Origin: Thraustochytrium sp. TN22
Taxonomy: Eukaryota > Sar > Bigyra > Thraustochytrida > Thraustochytriidae
Assembly (NCBI GenBank): GCA_013306675.1
Contig: JABLUY010000086.1
Coordinates: 62,001 to 126,000 of the forward strand
Length of the DNA: 64,000 nucleotides
Reading direction: 5' to 3'
Below the pieces are notes generated by a model. It did no database searches, was not told the origin of the DNA, and saw nothing but the letters and a program-made list of their open reading frames with translations. Each line of letters opens with the position of its first letter. Position 1 is the first letter of the stretch. Of this stretch, positions 1-9,795 are shown one piece after another. The translations under genes were made by a program, and so were the position numbers.

Positions 1-1577
1 CGGCTTGTCTCATCGCCTACAGGCTCAGCAACGGGCGCCGCCTCGGGGCCAGGCGCCGCCTCGAGGCCAGACGCCGCCTCGAGGCCAGACGCCGCCTCAT
101 CGTGCTGCAGGTTGGCCTCGTCGTCCATCGCAGCGCGCGAGTTGCGGCGGCGGCGACAGCGGCGCAGCTGGTCGAGGAGCGGGAGCGGGCCGGACGGTGG
201 CGGTGGTGGCGAGGGCGGCGTCCAGAGCCGCATGCCGCGAGCGGTCTCCGCAGCGACGTCAGGAGCGGCGCCGCCGCGGCGGCGGCGCAGACGCTTGGCG
301 TCCACCTCCCAAATGCGCAGCGACATGTCGTCCGAGACGGTGGCGAGCGTGGCAAAGTCGGACGGGTCCCAGTGCACGCTGGTGACCTCGTCGGCGTGGC
401 CTCCGAGCGCCTTGACCGGCGTGTTGGACGGGCCGTACACATCCCAGATGAGGGCGCTGTTCTCGCTCATGGCCGGGCCGGTCGAGCCGCTCAAAATGTA
501 GTTGCCGTCCGGGCTGAAGCAGGACTGGACGCAAAAGGACCCGCACGAGTAGGGCATCTCGGAAGAGCCCGTAAAGGTGCGGTAGTGCGCTGGCGAGCGC
601 GTGCGTGAGTTGTAGTGCATCCACTCGTAGACGACAAGGTCCGAGTCGCGGTAGCTGACGAGGAGCTTGGAGCCGGTGGGGTCGAAGTCGAGCGAGGAAA
701 TGCCCGGACGGCGCATCATGCCAGAGACAAAGGGCGCCGTCGGGATGGACTGCACCGGGTCCTGCTTGCGGCCTACGATGCGAATGTCCCAGAACTTGAT
801 CTCGCCGTGCACGCTGGCCGTGGCCAGCAGGCGGTCGTCACGCGTGGGCAGCACGCAGGAGATGGGCAGCGGCTGGCGGAAGCCGCAGCGCCGCGAGGGC
901 GCCGCGCAGTGCAGGTCGTCGTACTCGGCCTCGGCCATGAGACAGAGCTCGCCGCTCGGGCCGCGCGCGTTCATGTTCTTCTTGGCGCGCGGGTCCCAGA
1001 CCAGCACGAGGCCGCCGCGGCACCCGCTCACAAAGAGGTTCGGGTTCTCGTTGAACGGCCGCACCGTGCGCACCGTGCCTGGGTGGCAGCCAAAGGTCGC
1101 CCTGTAGTCCTCGGTCTCCGCGTCCCACAGCCGCAGCGTGCGGTCGCCCGAGGCCGTCACGAGGCGCTCCGTGTCGAGCCACGCCAGGTCGTAAATGGGC
1201 GCGCGGTGGCCGACCCAGCTGCTGCGCTCGGTCCAGCCCTGGCCGGCCCCGTTCGCGTCCGCCTCCTTCGCCAGCACGTGCACGCGGCCGCTCTCATCGC
1301 CGACGGCGAGCCTGCGGCGGCGGTGTCCGGCCGACGGCCCGCCGGCCGCGCCGGCCTGCGCGAACCGCACTGCCGTCGGGCAGTCCGCCTGGTGCACGCA
1401 TCGCTGCTCCGCGACGCACTCTACGCGCAGCTTGCTCACCAGGTAGGCCTCCTCCTCGGCGGCCTCCTTGCTGAAGGCGCGCTGCGGCCCGTGGTGGTAG
1501 TGCGCGCCGGGCAGCCGCCGCCGCCGGTCCGGCCCGCTGCCCACGTACTCGCGCGCGAACAGCGGCCGCAGCAGCAT
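1..1577 (-). CDS. CDT2/DTL-like WD40 protein, substrate receptor of a CUL4-DDB1 ubiquitin ligase (partial, C-terminus off the window)
   Basis: The minus-strand frame opens with ATG at 1577-1575 and stays open to the left edge (about 525 codons seen). WD40 blades are readable: GDESGRVHVL, then PIYDLAWLDTERLVTASGD with LRLWD, then FVSGCRGGLVLVWDPR, then LATASVHGEIKFWDIR, and finally EVTSVHWDPSDFATLATVSDD with LRIWEVD. The order and the pair SFCVQSCFSPDGNYILSGS / EVTSVHWDPSDF match the CDT2/DTL family, which as a DDB1-CUL4 adaptor recruits PCNA-bound substrates such as Cdt1 for destruction in S phase. After the propeller the chain turns into low-complexity Arg/Pro and then Glu-Ala-Ala repeats. 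The next gene is divergent, with 611 bp between start codons. Another DCAF-type WD40 protein is the main alternative. The family call is from readable blades, not a search. Confidence 0.72.
   Translation of the reverse strand, partial: MLLRPLFAREYVGSGPDRRRRLPGAHYHHGPQRAFSKEAAEEEAYLVSKLRVECVAEQRCVHQADCPTAVRFAQAGAAGGPSAGHRRRRLAVGDESGRVHVLAKEADANGAGQGWTERSSWVGHRAPIYDLAWLDTERLVTASGDRTLRLWDAETEDYRATFGCHPGTVRTVRPFNENPNLFVSGCRGGLVLVWDPRAKKNMNARGPSGELCLMAEAEYDDLHCAAPSRRCGFRQPLPISCVLPTRDDRLLATASVHGEIKFWDIRIVGRKQDPVQSIPTAPFVSGMMRRPGISSLDFDPTGSKLLVSYRDSDLVVYEWMHYNSRTRSPAHYRTFTGSSEMPYSCGSFCVQSCFSPDGNYILSGSTGPAMSENSALIWDVYGPSNTPVKALGGHADEVTSVHWDPSDFATLATVSDDMSLRIWEVDAKRLRRRRGGAAPDVAAETARGMRLWTPPSPPPPPSGPLPLLDQLRRCRRRRNSRAAMDDEANLQHDEAASGLEAASGLEAAPGPEAAPVAEPVGDETS
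35..99. repeat. 18-bp tandem repeat in the CDT2-like coding region
   Basis: About 3.5 units of an 18-bp repeat based on CGCCGCCTCGAGGCCAGA. It is in frame and encodes repeats of the type GLEAAS / GPEAAP on the minus strand in the low-complexity tail after the propeller. Confidence 0.8.
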
Positions 1578-2188
1578 CGCGCCTCCCGCTGGCCTCCTCC
1601 TCGCGCCCGCGCCCGCTCGCGCCGGCTTGCGCGACTGCCTGCCCGCCCGCGCGCCCGCCCGCCTCCGCGCGCGCCGCCCGCGCGCCCGTTCTGCAGTGCC
1701 CCACCGCGCCGCGGTCGTTAGGCTCGGCGCAACGCGCGCCGCGGCGCGCGCAACGCGGCCGCGGGAATGCGTTGCGCAGCCTTAGGGCTACGAGAGCGCG
1801 AGCACGTGCACGCCGTGCAGAGCGCGCCCGGCTCGGAGGAGGTGGCGGCGCAGCAGGGCGGCATCGCCGTCGCGCCCTCGCGCGATCAGCCGCGGCGCCG
1901 CCTCGTGCGATCGCGTGCGGCGAGGAGCGCCGTCCGAGGGTTGGTCTCCTTCTCACCAAGTCATAGCTGGAGGGAGGAGGCGGCGGCGGCTGCGAGCTCG
2001 GCGCCGCGTGGCGTGGCGTGGCGTGGCGTGGCGTGGCGTGGCGCGTGCCAAGGACGGTCTGGACCAGGGCGGGCGGCGGCGGCGGCGGCGGCGGCCGACA
2101 GTCCTGCAACAGGTTTGCTCAAGACGCAGGCAGAGGCGCGACGCAGATCGCTGTTTGCGGAGCAGCGGACGAAATTACACAAAAGAGG
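1578..2188. other. Divergent intergenic region between the CDT2-like and SDR1 genes, with a GTGGC pentamer repeat
   Basis: No convincing gene. The long open frames here are GC-rich shadows of low complexity. It must hold both promoters. Bases about 2007-2044 are six to seven copies of CGTGG, and a short GCG run follows at 2069-2095. Confidence 0.6.
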
Positions 2189-3262
2189 ATGAAGGTCCAG
2201 GGCCGTGTGGCCGTGGTGACGGGCGGCGGCTCCGGCATGGGCCAGGAGCTGGTGATTCAGCTGGCCGAGAAGGGCTGCCACGTAGCATTCTGCGACATCT
2301 CCGACAAGGGCATCGAGGAGACCTTGCAGCGGTCCGCGGCGGCCGCCAAGCGAGGCGGCGCGCGCGTCATGGGCCGCAAGGTGGACGTCACGGACCGCCC
2401 CGGCATGCAGGCCTTTTGCGAGGACGTGCTCCGCGAAAACGGCGACAAGGTGCATATCCTCTTCGCCAACGCCGGCATGTTCGCGCACGGCCCGCTCATC
2501 CACGATCCGTCCGCCACGCCTGAGGAGATTGCCGAAAAGGAGCGCCAGTGGGACAAGTGCTTCGACGTCGACTACTTTGGCGTGCTGCACTCGATCCGCG
2601 TCTTCCTCCCGCACATCGTGCGCCAGGACGCCGGCCTCGTGGCCGTCGTCTCCTCGGTGAACGGCTTCTGGACCTGGCCCGAGCACGGCTGCTACACGGC
2701 CGCCAAGTTCGCCGTGCGCGGCCTCACCGAGTCGCTCCTCATCGAGACCTACGTCAAGGCTCCCCACGTCAAGGTCACTTGCATCCACCCGGGCGGCGTG
2801 CGCACAGGCATCGTCAAGAACTCCGCCTTTGGCAAGGATCGCCTGGCGCAGGACTTTGACAAGATCGCCGGCCTCACGTCCCAGGAGGCCGCCGCCTGGA
2901 TCCTCGACGGCATCGCGCGCGGCCAGACGCGCATCCTCGTCGGCTACGACGCCGTGCTCTGGGACAAGATGAACCGCCTCAGCCCGCACGGCGGCTACAA
3001 GGTCTTCAAGGCGCTGGCCGACGAGGGCATCAAGCAGTGGGACCCGGCGCGGGCCGGCGAGAACCTCGAAATGGCCAAGAACATATCGCCGCTCGGCTGG
3101 CTGCGCTTCCTCGCCAACGGTGGCGGCTTCTTTCTCGCCTTTTCCGCCCCGGCCACCATGGCCAGCCTCGTCAACCAGCTCACAGGCGCCACCCCGAAGC
3201 AAGTTCTCCTCCTCTCCGCTGTCCTTGCGCTCGCGGCGAGCATGCGCCGCGCGCGCTTGTGA
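2189..3262 (+). CDS. Classical short-chain dehydrogenase/reductase (SDR), copy 1
   Basis: A 357-residue NAD(P)-dependent oxidoreductase. The Rossmann motif TGGGSGMG is at residues 11-18, NAG at 94-96, the catalytic Ser near 155-156 (VVSSVNG), and YTAAK gives Tyr169 and Lys173, followed by the PGGVRT loop at 201-206. The C-terminal 50 residues hold two hydrophobic stretches that could sit in or on a membrane. ATG 2189 is chosen because the conserved beta strand starts six residues later; the frame is open further upstream but reads only low-complexity residues there. The next gene is a clear paralogue in the same orientation, so this is a tandem duplication. The substrate cannot be told from sequence; lipid, retinoid or steroid-like alcohols or ketones are usual for such SDRs. 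Confidence 0.9.
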   Translation: MKVQGRVAVVTGGGSGMGQELVIQLAEKGCHVAFCDISDKGIEETLQRSAAAAKRGGARVMGRKVDVTDRPGMQAFCEDVLRENGDKVHILFANAGMFAHGPLIHDPSATPEEIAEKERQWDKCFDVDYFGVLHSIRVFLPHIVRQDAGLVAVVSSVNGFWTWPEHGCYTAAKFAVRGLTESLLIETYVKAPHVKVTCIHPGGVRTGIVKNSAFGKDRLAQDFDKIAGLTSQEAAAWILDGIARGQTRILVGYDAVLWDKMNRLSPHGGYKVFKALADEGIKQWDPARAGENLEMAKNISPLGWLRFLANGGGFFLAFSAPATMASLVNQLTGATPKQVLLLSAVLALAASMRRARL

Positions 3263-3876
3263 CCGCCGTGCCTCCAGTGCCAGTGAACGTAGCTAAAAAT
3301 ATCTCATGTGACGGGGTGTGACGGGGACTGCCGGTCTGTAACGACGTCGCGAGTGCGATTCCGCCGGCGGGGGGCGCCGGACGACTTGGACACGACTGCC
3401 AACACGCGGGCAGACTTGCAACCGCGTTGCGCCGAGTCGGAGGTGGAGCGCGCGACCGGCTGGACGCGGTCCCTCCTCTCTCTTTGTGTGTGTGTCTCTC
3501 TCTCTCTGTGTGTGTGTCTCTCTCTCTCTTTCTCTGTTTTCCCTCTCTCTCTCTCCGTCTCTCTGCCTGCCTCTCTCTCTCTGTCCCTGTCTATCTCTCT
3601 CTCTGACTCTCTCTTTCGTTTTGCTTCTTCGTTTTGCCCGCGCGACCCGGAGAACGCGGGACAAGCCGACCGGAGCAAGTCCGACGACTTGCGGCCCGAG
3701 GGGCCCGCCGCGGTCGCGATCTCGCGCGCCGATCAGCGCAACGATCGCGCGCACGGGCAGGGCGAGCGCAGCGTGCGCAGCGTGCGGCGAGCGTGAGCGA
3801 CCGCAGGCACGAATTGGCAGGCTTGTACTCCAGTGCAGTGACGGTCGCCAGGCGCCAGGCAAGACTGCGCGCGAAG
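3263..3876. other. Intergenic region between the two SDR genes, with a CT-rich microsatellite
   Basis: No gene seen. Bases about 3474-3620 are an impure CT/GT tract (runs of TCTC and TGTG) upstream of SDR2. The rest is GC-rich and must contain the 3' end of SDR1 and the promoter of SDR2. Confidence 0.65.
3474..3620. repeat. CT-rich (TC/TG) microsatellite
   Basis: About 145 bases almost free of purines on the plus strand, made of (TC)n and (TG)n runs. It lies 250-400 bp upstream of the SDR2 ATG. Confidence 0.9.
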
Positions 3877-4944
3877 ATGAAGGTAGAGGGCCGTGTCGCC
3901 GTGGTCACGGGCGGAGGCTCCGGCATGGGCCAAGACCTCGTGCTGCAGCTGCTGCAAGCCGGGTGCTCCGTGGCGTTCTGCGACGTGTCGGAGCGTGGCA
4001 TTGAGGAGACGCTGCAAAAGGCCAAGCAGGACGCGCCCGTGCTCGGCCGCAAGGTGGACGTCACGGACCGCCCCGGCATGAAGCGCTTCTGCGAGGAGGT
4101 GCTGGAGCGCTTCGACAACCGCGTGCACCTGGTCTTCGCCAACGCCGGGCTCTGGGCGCATGGGCCGCAGCTCTTCAGCGCGGACACCTCGCCCGAGGAG
4201 CTCGAGGCCAAGGAGCGCGAGTGGGACCACTGCTTCAACGTGAACTACTTTGGCGTGCAAAACACCGTGCGCACCTTTCTGCCGCACGTTGTGCGCCAGG
4301 ACGAGGGTTACATCCTCATCACGAGTTCCGGGAACGCCTTCTGGACCTGGCCCGAGCACGGTTGCTACACGGCTGCCAAGTACGCGGTACGCGGACTCGC
4401 CGACGCCCTGCTTGCCGAGACGTACGCCTCCGCGCCGCACGTGCGGGTGGCCTGCATCCACCCGGGTGGCATCCGCACCAACATCGTGCGCAACTCCACC
4501 TTTGGCAAGGGTCACGGCGCCCAGACCGTCACACTCTTTGACAAGGCCGCTAAGCTCTCCTCACCGGACGCCGCCGCCTGGATCCTCGACGGCGTCGCGC
4601 GCAATCAGACGCGCATCCTCGTCGGCTACGACGCCATCCTCCTCGACAAGATGGCCCGCTTCAGCCCGCATGGCGGCCTCGGCGTCTACCGCGCGCTGCG
4701 TCGCAACGGCATGACCAGCTGGAACCCGGCCGACTTTACGGAGCAGCTCGGCAAGGCCCGTCCCAAGTCGCTCAGCTCCTTCATCACGTTTCTGCTCAAC
4801 GGCGGCGCCTGCTACGTTGCCTTTCTCATCCCGGGCTCCATCTACGCGCAGACCGCCCGCGCAGTTGGCCTCTCGGTACGCTCCTTTTCCATCCTGCTTG
4901 CGCTTGCCTTCTCCGCGCTTCTCGCGCCGCACCGCCTTCGCTGA
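3877..4944 (+). CDS. Classical short-chain dehydrogenase/reductase (SDR), copy 2
   Basis: A 355-residue paralogue of the preceding SDR. TGGGSGMG is at residues 11-18, NAG at 89-91, Ser at 150-151, and Tyr164/Lys168 in YTAAK; the PGGIRT loop follows. The two proteins align over nearly their whole length, including the unusual FWTWPEHGCYTAAK block and the DVTDRPGM motif, but differ in the substrate loop (residues 90-120) and at the hydrophobic C-terminus, so they may have split functions. ATG 3877 matches the start of copy 1 (MKVEGRVAVV against MKVQGRVAVV). The stop codon lies inside a 15-bp tandem repeat that continues into the 3' flank. Confidence 0.9.
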   Translation: MKVEGRVAVVTGGGSGMGQDLVLQLLQAGCSVAFCDVSERGIEETLQKAKQDAPVLGRKVDVTDRPGMKRFCEEVLERFDNRVHLVFANAGLWAHGPQLFSADTSPEELEAKEREWDHCFNVNYFGVQNTVRTFLPHVVRQDEGYILITSSGNAFWTWPEHGCYTAAKYAVRGLADALLAETYASAPHVRVACIHPGGIRTNIVRNSTFGKGHGAQTVTLFDKAAKLSSPDAAAWILDGVARNQTRILVGYDAILLDKMARFSPHGGLGVYRALRRNGMTSWNPADFTEQLGKARPKSLSSFITFLLNGGACYVAFLIPGSIYAQTARAVGLSVRSFSILLALAFSALLAPHRLR

Positions 4945-4995
4945 CCACGGTGTCGCTGACCACGGTGTCGCTGGCCACGGTGTCGCTGGCCACGG
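4939..4995 (+). repeat. 15-bp tandem repeat spanning the SDR2 stop codon
   Basis: Nearly four units of CGCTGACCACGGTGT (the last two have TGG in place of TGA). The first unit contains the in-frame TGA stop of SDR2. Confidence 0.9.
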
Positions 4996-6322
4996 AGCAA
5001 CTGCCAGTGGCATCTTTTCTACAAAATTCTTACTTTTACTTCCTTGGCGAGCGGCGTGCCACAGGCCTGGCCGGCCGGTGGCGGACCTAACTTAAAACAA
5101 AAGATTCTTGCGTCTTGATTTTGCTTTGTTGACGACTCGGACTCGGCGGCCTGTCGCAGAAACCAGTCGGCCGGTCGGGCCGGTCTTCGGTGCCAGTCCA
5201 GCGACCGTCCACAATTCGGCTTCGCTCGCCTTCGCTCGCCGACCCGCACGTACGCCGCAGTACGCGCACCCGAGGAGCCGCGCCGTCTTCCGCTGCGCAC
5301 CGACTCCGCCTCGTGCGACTCCCTCGAGAGCCAGGCCGCGCGGGTCCCCGCGGGCCCCCGCGCCCGGTCCCCGCTTGCACACCCGCAGCTCCGGACGACC
5401 GCGCGCGTGGCCACCCCTTTTGCTCAGCTGCCGCGTTCGTCTTGTTGGAAAACTGTGCACGGCGCTCCGCACGCCTCGCATCCGCCCGCGGCTTCCGACG
5501 CGCCGCTGCGCCGCTCCTGAACGCGCCACGCGCCTCGCGCCGGCGCCTGCCTCGCCTCCTTGGCGAGCAGCGCGCTCCTGCCACGGGTGCTGCCGCTGCG
5601 GTGACGGCGGCACAGGCCTCAGGCCGCGCAGGCCGGATAAGCTACGGTCCGAAACGTTACCCACCGTCGCGCCCTGCTTGCCGCCGGGCGCGCGCGGCGT
5701 CCGCGACGCGTCCGCGACGTCCCAAACCCCGTGCACCCGGCGGCCGCCGCGACGTACGGGAGGTAGAGGTAGCTGCAGCCTGCCTGCAGGTAACTAGCTA
5801 GCTAGCTAGCCCAGCCCGGGAGCCCAGCAAACCCGAAAAAAGCATCCCGGCGCGGCGCGGCGCGGCGCGGCGCGGCGCAGCCAGGCAGGCAGGCGGCGGG
5901 CGGCGGGCGGGCGAGCGCGAGCGAGGCCGCGAGCGAGGGAGCGGCGCGCCCGGCGGCAGGCGAGCCGCACTGCACGCGCGCCGACCGGCGCCGAAGAGCG
6001 GCAAGGCAGCCCCAGGCCGCGTGTTCAAAATTTGAAAGGCGCCCGGCGAGCGCGCGCGCGCGGCGAGCGAGGGCAGAGCGGGCGCGGGCGCGCAGCGGGG
6101 CGCGCGCGAGGCACGGCGCAGCGGCGCGCGCGAGCGTAGACGGCGGCGGCAGGACGCAGGGCGCAGGCGCGCAATTGCGGGATTCGGCGCTGAGTCGGCA
6201 CGCGCGGCGGGCTCGGAGCCGGGCGCCACCGGCGCGCCGCGCCGCCTCCTGGAGGGCCGGCCGGCCGGCGGGCGGGCGGGCGAGCGAGCGAGCGAGCGGG
6301 CGGGCGCGGCAGACCGGCTGCG
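4945..6322. other. Long GC-rich intergenic region upstream of the M6 peptidase gene
   Basis: No believable gene: the open frames are Arg/Ala/Pro/Gly-rich shadows without domains. Landmarks are an 11-bp palindrome TGCCAGTGGCA at 5002-5012, a (CTAG)n run near 5793-5810, a CGCGG pentamer repeat at 5848-5878 and GAGC repeats near 6280-6300. Confidence 0.55.
5848..5878. repeat. CGCGG pentamer repeat
   Basis: About six copies of CGCGG (GGCGC register) roughly 450 bp upstream of the M6 peptidase start. Confidence 0.85.
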
Positions 6323-8869
6323 ATGCGCGAGGGGGCGATGGCCAAGCGCAGCAGGAGAATGTCCGCCGCCGCGGTGGCCGTGGCGGCCGTGGCCGCGGCG
6401 CTGCAGGCCGCGGCGGCCGGCGCCATGTCGCCGTCGAAAACGTGCTTCGACTACGAGCTGCCGGGCGGGTGCGGGGACACGGTCTGCTTGAAGCAGATCG
6501 GGACGCCGTACTCGCACGCGTGGACGTATGCGAGCTCGTACTCCATGTGCCAGCGCACGAACGCGACGGCGGGGGAGGTATTGTTTTTCTTCGCTGAGGC
6601 TGACGAGGAGGACGGCTTGCGGTGCACGGACGTGCAGCTCACGTGCGACCGGCGCTCGCCCAGCGGCGGCGCCGTGGCGGATCGGCCTACTGGTGGCGTC
6701 TCGCTGCCGCTGCCCACGCCGCTCGTCAGCGAGGAGGAGCTCGGCTACGAGCAAAACGCGACGCTCTTCGCGCGCCTTCTGGAGCTGCCCACCGGCTCGC
6801 TCAAGCGCCGCGCGCTAGAGACCACGACGCTGCACAATCTGGTATTGCTCGTACGCTGGAAGGACCACAAGGATCTCGACCTTCCCTCGGCCGCCGACTT
6901 CGATGTGCTCTTCAACAACGATGGCCCCGACGCCAACCTCGCGCCCACGGGCTCCGTCTCGGACCTCTTCAAGAGCAACCTCTACGGCAAGGCCACCATC
7001 AAGAATACCATCGTCGGTTGGGTCGACGTCTCGTACACTGAGCTGCAGGCCGCCGGCGACCCGGAGACCATCTGCGGCGGCACCTGCACATGCAACGGGC
7101 TCTGCTCCGATGCGCTCTTCCGCGACGCCATCTCCGAGGCGCTCGCCACGGCGGAAAACGACCTGGGTATCGACTACGCTGACTTTGACCTCGACGGCGA
7201 TGGCAAGGTCGATGTCTTCACCATTGTGCACTCGGGCCACGGCGCCGAGCTGTCGGGCAGCGAGAGCTCCACTCGCATCTGGAGCCACAAGTACCGGCTC
7301 TCGCCCGCGTATTACTCCGAAAACGACATCAAGATCTCCTACTACGCCGCCAACGCCGGCCTCTGGGGCAGCTCTGGTACCGAGATCGCGCACATCGGCG
7401 TCATCGCACACGAGATGACTCACTTCCTCGGCGTCCCGGACCTCTACGACCTCACGGAGCAGTCCAAGGGCCTCGGCGTCTATGGGCTCATGTCCGACGC
7501 CTGGGGGCCTGACAACTCGCAGCGCTACCCGTCCAGCATGTGCGCTTGGACCAAGGAGAGCCTCGGCGTCGTCGACCCTGTCGTCGTCTCCGAGCCCGGC
7601 GTCTACGAACTTCCCGCCGTGCAGGACGGCGCGGATGGCGCCGTCATCCGCATTAACTTCGCGCGCCCCGACGGCACGCTCACCAAGGATTACCTGCTGC
7701 TCGAGAACCGCCAGGCCAAGGGCTTCGACGCGCTCTTGCCTGGCGGCATTCTCATCTATCACGTCGACCCGAAGACTTCGTCGAACAGCTACACCTCCTA
7801 CCCGCCGCTCTCCGGCTGGCCCGATACCCACTACATGGTGCGCCTCATTCAGGCCGATGGCGACTTTGACCTCGAGAAGGACGTCAACGACGGCGACTCG
7901 GGCGACTGGTGGCGCTCCGGCCGCTCGGCGCTCACGGACGCATCCGAGCCTTCGCTCAACTCCTACACGCTCATGGACGAGGGCCTTTGCTCCGGCCACG
8001 TGCTCTCCGGCTTCAGCACCAGCGGCGATGTCATGACCTTTACGTACTCCAAGCTGTCGCAGGACTGTGACGCCCAGACCAGCACGCCAACCGGGACCCC
8101 AAAGCCCACTCCCAAGCCCACCACGCTCGCCGAGATGCAGCCCACGCCGTATCCGACCAAGGTCACGGAGGCGGGCAGCTCGCCGACCCCGGAGCCCACC
8201 GCTCGCATTCCCACGCAGAGGCCCACGGTGCGTCCTTCCAGAGCGCCCGTGGTGATGGCAGAGACCGAGTCTCCTACTACCGATGACGGTGACACCTCCG
8301 CTTCCCTTCCGGGCCTTGAGACGGACCCGCCCACGCCCAATCCGACGCCTTACCCGACCAACGTTTGGGGCCGCCCCGCGGGTGAAGGCGATGACTATGG
8401 CGACGACGTTGCCGGCGCCGGCGGCTCCTCGTCGAGCGACGAGGGCGAGGAGGACGATGATGGCATGGGCGGCCTTATCATCATCATCATCGGCTCTGTC
8501 GGTGGTGTTGGTGTCCTCATGCTCGCCATTTTTGCAATTACCATGCACAGGCGTCGCAAGCATCGCCACGCCAAGCGGCCACCTGCTCACGTGCAGGAGC
8601 TCGCTTTTGTCGGGCCGCCTGGTGGCTCGGGTTCCGACCCGCTCTTCGCCACCTCGGCGTCTAATCCGCACTATGCCAACTCCCGTCTGCACCCGCAGAC
8701 TTCCTTTGCGCATGCCTCGCCGCCGCCGTCGTCCATGCAGCCGCAGCAGCAACAGCAGCAGCAGCAGCAGCAGGCCTCGCGCTTGCATCCCCAAACATCC
8801 TTTCATCACGCTGGATCGGCCCGCAACGTTCGCTTGCAGGGCCAATCATCCTTTAGCCATGCCGTGTAG
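6323..8869 (+). CDS. Membrane-anchored M6-family (immune inhibitor A-like) zinc metallopeptidase
   Basis: An 848-residue secretory protein. An Ala-rich signal peptide lies in the first 35 residues; a second in-frame ATG at 6338 is possible. The catalytic domain carries the M6 motif HEMTHFLGVPDLYD, with His363 and His367 as zinc ligands and Glu364 as catalytic base, and a DFDLDGDGKVDVF loop that looks calcium-binding. After about residue 580 comes a Thr/Pro stalk, then an acidic linker, one transmembrane segment at about 716-741 (GGLIIIIIGSVGG...), a basic stop-transfer and a cytosolic tail with a Gln run. M6 peptidases are best known from secreted bacterial virulence proteases; the type I anchor and stalk here suggest a cell-surface or ectoenzyme role. 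The tail repeats RLHPQTSFxHA-like motifs three times. Confidence 0.9.
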   Translation: MREGAMAKRSRRMSAAAVAVAAVAAALQAAAAGAMSPSKTCFDYELPGGCGDTVCLKQIGTPYSHAWTYASSYSMCQRTNATAGEVLFFFAEADEEDGLRCTDVQLTCDRRSPSGGAVADRPTGGVSLPLPTPLVSEEELGYEQNATLFARLLELPTGSLKRRALETTTLHNLVLLVRWKDHKDLDLPSAADFDVLFNNDGPDANLAPTGSVSDLFKSNLYGKATIKNTIVGWVDVSYTELQAAGDPETICGGTCTCNGLCSDALFRDAISEALATAENDLGIDYADFDLDGDGKVDVFTIVHSGHGAELSGSESSTRIWSHKYRLSPAYYSENDIKISYYAANAGLWGSSGTEIAHIGVIAHEMTHFLGVPDLYDLTEQSKGLGVYGLMSDAWGPDNSQRYPSSMCAWTKESLGVVDPVVVSEPGVYELPAVQDGADGAVIRINFARPDGTLTKDYLLLENRQAKGFDALLPGGILIYHVDPKTSSNSYTSYPPLSGWPDTHYMVRLIQADGDFDLEKDVNDGDSGDWWRSGRSALTDASEPSLNSYTLMDEGLCSGHVLSGFSTSGDVMTFTYSKLSQDCDAQTSTPTGTPKPTPKPTTLAEMQPTPYPTKVTEAGSSPTPEPTARIPTQRPTVRPSRAPVVMAETESPTTDDGDTSASLPGLETDPPTPNPTPYPTNVWGRPAGEGDDYGDDVAGAGGSSSSDEGEEDDDGMGGLIIIIIGSVGGVGVLMLAIFAITMHRRRKHRHAKRPPAHVQELAFVGPPGGSGSDPLFATSASNPHYANSRLHPQTSFAHASPPPSSMQPQQQQQQQQQQASRLHPQTSFHHAGSARNVRLQGQSSFSHAV
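8744..8773 (+). repeat. CAG repeat (poly-Gln) in the M6 peptidase tail
   Basis: CAG/CAA run encoding about 10 Gln residues in the cytosolic tail, between the first two copies of the RLHPQTSF motif. Confidence 0.9.
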
Positions 8870-9795
8870 CATCTTGTGCCTTTCTGTGTAGCCTACCGAT
8901 CGATAAAGTTAGATGCCCATAACGTTAGTTTTGATTCCCTTGCCTTTCGAGTCGATCGAGTCGGTCGATCGAGTCGCCGACCGATCTTCGAGCCGGCCCT
9001 TTTTTTTTTCGAGCCAGCCACTGGCTTTACCTGGCCGCGCACTCAGCTGGCACAGCGATTGTAGATCGATCAGAGGCGTCGCTGACGCACAATCTCGGCG
9101 CCGCTCGAACCAACCGCGAGAACCAGACACGTGTATCGACAGCACGGTGCTGGGTGATCGTACGGGTGCCAGGCAGAGGCCAGGCAGCGCTACTGGCAAA
9201 AATTGGACCAACCATGGTACCCGTGCCACAGTGTAGTACCTTTGTACCACGCCTTCTGAGATGAGACAGCACCGGTAGTAGGCCTAAAGGCCTACCAAGG
9301 CTCAGGCGGCTTGCTCCGCTCAAGTTAGGCCTAATCCGACTTGAATTAGTAATCACATCCGCCGCGATTGACCGCCGGTTGGGTCATGGGGTGCAACACC
9401 AGCTCGTGACTCGACGAGCCAGCGCTGACAGGCGCTGACAGTGTCGTCAACGCTCGTCAACGCACCAACGCCCCCTTGCAAGCCCACGCAAGCCCACGCA
9501 AGGCAGCGGCGTCGTACTGATTCGTACAAACCAAGAACTCCGACAGCCAGCGCGGACCCCCTCATCTGCGGCGCCGGACACCATCGTGACTGCGCGGACC
9601 CTCCAGTCACGGTCACGGCCGCGGCCGGCGTAAGCTTGTCGGGCCGTCGCTTGACGATCGGCGCTTTGCGCGGCGCGGCAAGAGCAAGCAGACCCCGAAC
9701 GGCCCTGGGAGTAGTACACAGCAATCGGAGCCTGATCGGAGAGAGGAAGGTCGGTAGCGAACGAAGTTTGAGAACCAAGAAGAGCAAGCAGAAAG
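8870..9795. other. Intergenic region upstream of FAR copy A
   Basis: No gene seen. The last 150 bp (about 9648-9795) are repeated, diverged, in front of the FAR pseudogene (about 11870-12015), so the duplicated unit carried its 5' flank. Small imperfect doublets occur at 9430-9500. Around 9025-9120 there is weak resemblance to 11200-11290. Confidence 0.55.

Noticed and set aside
615-1721. A 368-codon plus-strand frame rich in Arg, Ala and His.
   Set aside because: It is antisense to the WD40 gene, whose minus-strand frame reads clean blades. GC-rich codons make long antisense frames by default.
5092-5736. Minus-strand frames of 130-215 codons between the SDR2 and M6 genes.
   Set aside because: Low-complexity Arg/Gly/Ala sequences with several overlapping alternatives and no motif.
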